Made by a program: the position numbers and the translations under genes
Assembly: GCA_039809365.1 (NCBI GenBank)
Contig: JBDHUV010000044.1
Coordinates: 1-6,072 of the forward strand
Direction of reading: 5' to 3'
Length of the DNA: 6,072 bases
Source of the DNA: JBDHUV01 sp039809365
GTDB taxonomy: Bacteria > Patescibacteriota > Microgenomatia > Levybacterales > GWA1-39-11
Notes under the pieces: model-generated
The model's database searches: none
Told to the model about the DNA's origin: nothing
The model's input: only the letters and a program-made list of their open reading frames with translations
In this document: positions 4,993 to 6,072 of the stretch, one piece after another
Position numbering within the stretch: the first letter of the stretch is position 1
Layout: the number at the start of each line of letters is the position of its first letter

Positions 4993-5351
4993 TAATTTCC
5001 TATTCCAAACTGTTGTTTAACAGTGATCCACACTTTCTTCCAGAATGACCCATTCTTGTAATCCAAATATGCTTTTCTTTTTTTGATATCAATTGAACCA
5101 GGCATTGGCGGGTCTACCCAACAAGAAAGAAGTACCCACTCATTTTTCTCATTTTTTGTTGCTATGACGGTAACATAATAAGTATTTATTTTTTTCTGAA
5201 ACTCTGTTGTATGTGCTTTTTTTCCAGGTATTGTTTTATCAGGGGTGCGGAATGCTTCAAGAGCCATAGATTGGGGCATATATCGCTGATTTAGCCGCTC
5301 TAATGCGTGATTTGTCCAGATAACGCCACCGTATTTATTATTCTGTGTCAT
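4989..5351 (-). CDS. Small DUF4258-like protein
   Basis: This 120-residue basic soluble protein contains the motif TNHALERLNQRYMP (13-26), with H15, R19 and R23. A predicted beta-rich middle follows (TTEFQKKINTYYVTVIATKNE, 48-68, then WVLLSCWVDPP, 72-82). The H-x3-R-x3-R start plus beta strands resembles DUF4258, a small alpha/beta domain thought to be related to BrnT/RelE-like toxin folds. The remaining 35 residues are Lys/aromatic-rich (KKRKAYLDYK, FWKKVW). I assign the family by pattern only. No antitoxin-like partner is adjacent: the neighbours are the foldase (convergent, stops overlapping in TTAA) and a divergent coiled-coil gene. A toxin role is therefore unsupported, and a housekeeping or nucleic-acid-binding role is equally possible. 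No Shine-Dalgarno precedes the ATG. Confidence 0.7.
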   Translation of the reverse strand: MTQNNKYGGVIWTNHALERLNQRYMPQSMALEAFRTPDKTIPGKKAHTTEFQKKINTYYVTVIATKNEKNEWVLLSCWVDPPMPGSIDIKKRKAYLDYKNGSFWKKVWITVKQQFGIGNY

Positions 5352-5357
5352 ACAGAA

Positions 5358-5366
5358 ATTGTACCA
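5358..5366 (-). promoter_or_regulatory. Extended -10 element of the DUF4258-like gene, leaderless geometry
   Basis: On the minus strand TGG (5366-5364) directly precedes TACAAT (5363-5358), an extended -10 box that can work without a -35. No good -35 is visible. Six nucleotides separate it from the ATG at 5351, again predicting a leaderless transcript. Confidence 0.5.
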
Positions 5367-5420
5367 TATCGTATTAACCCTTTATTATTATACGAATAAT
5401 TTATCTAAAAAATTTGCATC

Positions 5421-5450
5421 TTGATTTCTATACGTTTTTTTCAGTATAGT
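5421..5450 (+). promoter_or_regulatory. Promoter of the coiled-coil gene, leaderless geometry
   Basis: TTGATT (5421-5426) and TATAGT (5445-5450) are 18 nt apart. Nine nucleotides separate the -10 box from the ATG at 5460, which places the start of transcription at or within a few bases of the start codon. The sequence has no Shine-Dalgarno. It lies in the 108-nt divergent spacer shared with the DUF4258-like gene. Confidence 0.55.
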
Positions 5451-5459
5451 GTATAGACG

Positions 5460-5939
5460 ATGGATAACCAATCTCAAGATCCAAACGAACAAGACTCGAT
5501 TGTTATTGAAGAAGTTACTGTAACAGAAAGTACAGAAGAACCAGAAGTATCTGTTGATCAGAGTACTGTATACCTCAGTCTAGAAAATCTTATTAGAAGT
5601 AATTTAACCACAATAGATACATTACAAAAACAGTATAGAGAACAAAAAGAGATGGTAGATAATGTACTTGAAAATGATCAGACATACAGACAGCATCTTG
5701 AACAGGCAAATGAGGCGAATAAAGTTAAATCAGGGACAAAGCAACAAATAATGAAAAGACCTGATGTAATAAAGATTGCTGAAAAAATGAAAGGGATAAA
5801 AGAAGAGATGAAAGAAGTTCAAGCAACTATCTCTGATTTATTACAGGAATACCAGAGACTTTCAGGAAGCAATACAATTGAGCGAGAAGATGGTCAGATT
5901 CTAGAGATTGTATCTACTTCAAAACTTGTGAAGCGGTAA
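5460..5939 (+). CDS. Acidic, helical coiled-coil protein of unknown function
   Basis: I do not recognise a characterised family. The 159-residue protein has no signal peptide or membrane segment. Residues 1-35 are acidic and probably disordered (repeated Glu, Gln, Asp, Ser, Thr). Residues about 38-135 are almost continuously helical with coiled-coil character. The stretch LIRSNLTTIDTLQKQYREQ (44-62) leads the first helix; a break near KVKSGTKQQIMKRPDV (88-103) separates it from the second helix, KIAEKMKGIKEEMKEVQ (105-121) to YQRLSG. The C-terminus EDGQILEIVSTSKLVKR (143-159) looks like a short conserved cap. The layout, an antiparallel helical hairpin with an acidic tail, would suit a scaffold or a chaperone-like adaptor, but this is inference. 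Similar short hypotheticals seem familiar to me from CPR genomes, which I cannot verify here. It has its own promoter and is divergent from the DUF4258-like gene. Confidence 0.75.
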   Translation: MDNQSQDPNEQDSIVIEEVTVTESTEEPEVSVDQSTVYLSLENLIRSNLTTIDTLQKQYREQKEMVDNVLENDQTYRQHLEQANEANKVKSGTKQQIMKRPDVIKIAEKMKGIKEEMKEVQATISDLLQEYQRLSGSNTIEREDGQILEIVSTSKLVKR

Positions 5940-6013
5940 TCCACTTTTCTCATTGCAAAATTCTTACAGTATATTATTCTCGTTCTTATCTCATTCCCCT
6001 ACACTACACTCAT

Positions 6014-6072
6014 ATGACAGTTATGGCATGGATGATGTTTTTATCACTCATACTTTTGATAATAAACTCTGT
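6014..6072 (+). CDS. Start of a probable membrane or exported protein, truncated by the window end
   Basis: From the ATG at 6014 the frame is open to the last base and reads MTVMAWMMFLSLILLIINS, a strongly hydrophobic N-terminus like a first membrane helix or an uncleaved signal. There is no Shine-Dalgarno. TACACT (6000-6005), a 4-of-6 match to the -10 box, ends 8 nt before the ATG, the same geometry as the other genes here, but no -35 is convincing. Only 19 codons are visible, so this remains tentative. Confidence 0.4.
   Translation, partial: MTVMAWMMFLSLILLIINS

Noticed and set aside
5384..5400. ATTATT/AATAAT inverted repeat in the divergent spacer 5352-5459
   Set aside because: The arms are 6 bp of pure A/T around ATACG, easily expected by chance in this composition, so it is not reported as an operator.
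54..5939. Recoded UGA (as in some CPR lineages)
   Set aside because: No in-frame TGA is found in the genes, the proteins read normally with the standard code, and TAA preference is expected in AT-rich genomes; absence of TGA stops in eight genes proves nothing.
4989..5939. Toxin-antitoxin pair formed by the DUF4258-like gene and the coiled-coil gene
   Set aside because: They are divergent rather than co-transcribed, and the coiled-coil protein has no DNA-binding or antitoxin-like motif.

Overview
The window is AT-rich (by eye roughly one third G+C), tightly packed and made of single genes. It holds eight complete protein genes plus the probable first codons of a ninth. I found no tRNA, rRNA, CRISPR array, transposase or phage gene. 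The mix suggests a small-genome bacterium, probably of the Candidate Phyla Radiation (Patescibacteria, perhaps Microgenomates). The hints are short spacers, mostly monocistronic genes, few Shine-Dalgarno sequences, a SurA-type foldase without its isomerase domain behind a lysine-rich tail, and a small coiled-coil protein resembling CPR hypotheticals. This placement is an inference, not a demonstrated assignment. Seven genes stop at TAA and one at TAG, and no in-frame TGA is needed, so the standard bacterial code fits.

Layout. A CaCA-type cation exchanger (54-989, +) converges on an endonuclease/exonuclease/phosphatase-family hydrolase (997-1716, -). That gene is divergent from a CorA-type Mg2+ channel (1844-2764, +). 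Next come a secreted CAP/SCP-domain protein with an N-terminal cysteine cluster and Thr/Pro-rich linker (2870-3649, +), a stand-alone receiver-domain response regulator (3802-4200, +), and a membrane-anchored SurA-N-like foldase (4246-4992, +). The foldase gene overlaps tail-to-tail by 4 nt with a DUF4258-like small protein (4989-5351, -). That gene is divergent from an acidic coiled-coil protein of unknown function (5460-5939, +). A hydrophobic N-terminus begins at 6014 and runs off the window.

How they fit together. There is no obvious operon. Almost every gene has its own plausible sigma70-type promoter. Two genes are ion transporters (Ca2+/Na+ and Mg2+), two act outside the membrane (CAP protein and foldase), and one is an orphan signalling module. 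The most coherent pattern is regulatory: at five of the eight genes the -10 hexamer ends only 6-9 nt before the ATG, as expected for leaderless mRNAs, while CorA alone has a clear Shine-Dalgarno. The CAP gene and the response-regulator gene instead have upstream regions rich in dyads and repeats and share an 11-nt motif. I see no convincing new multi-gene system. The CAP protein and the response-regulator leader are the parts most worth a second look.
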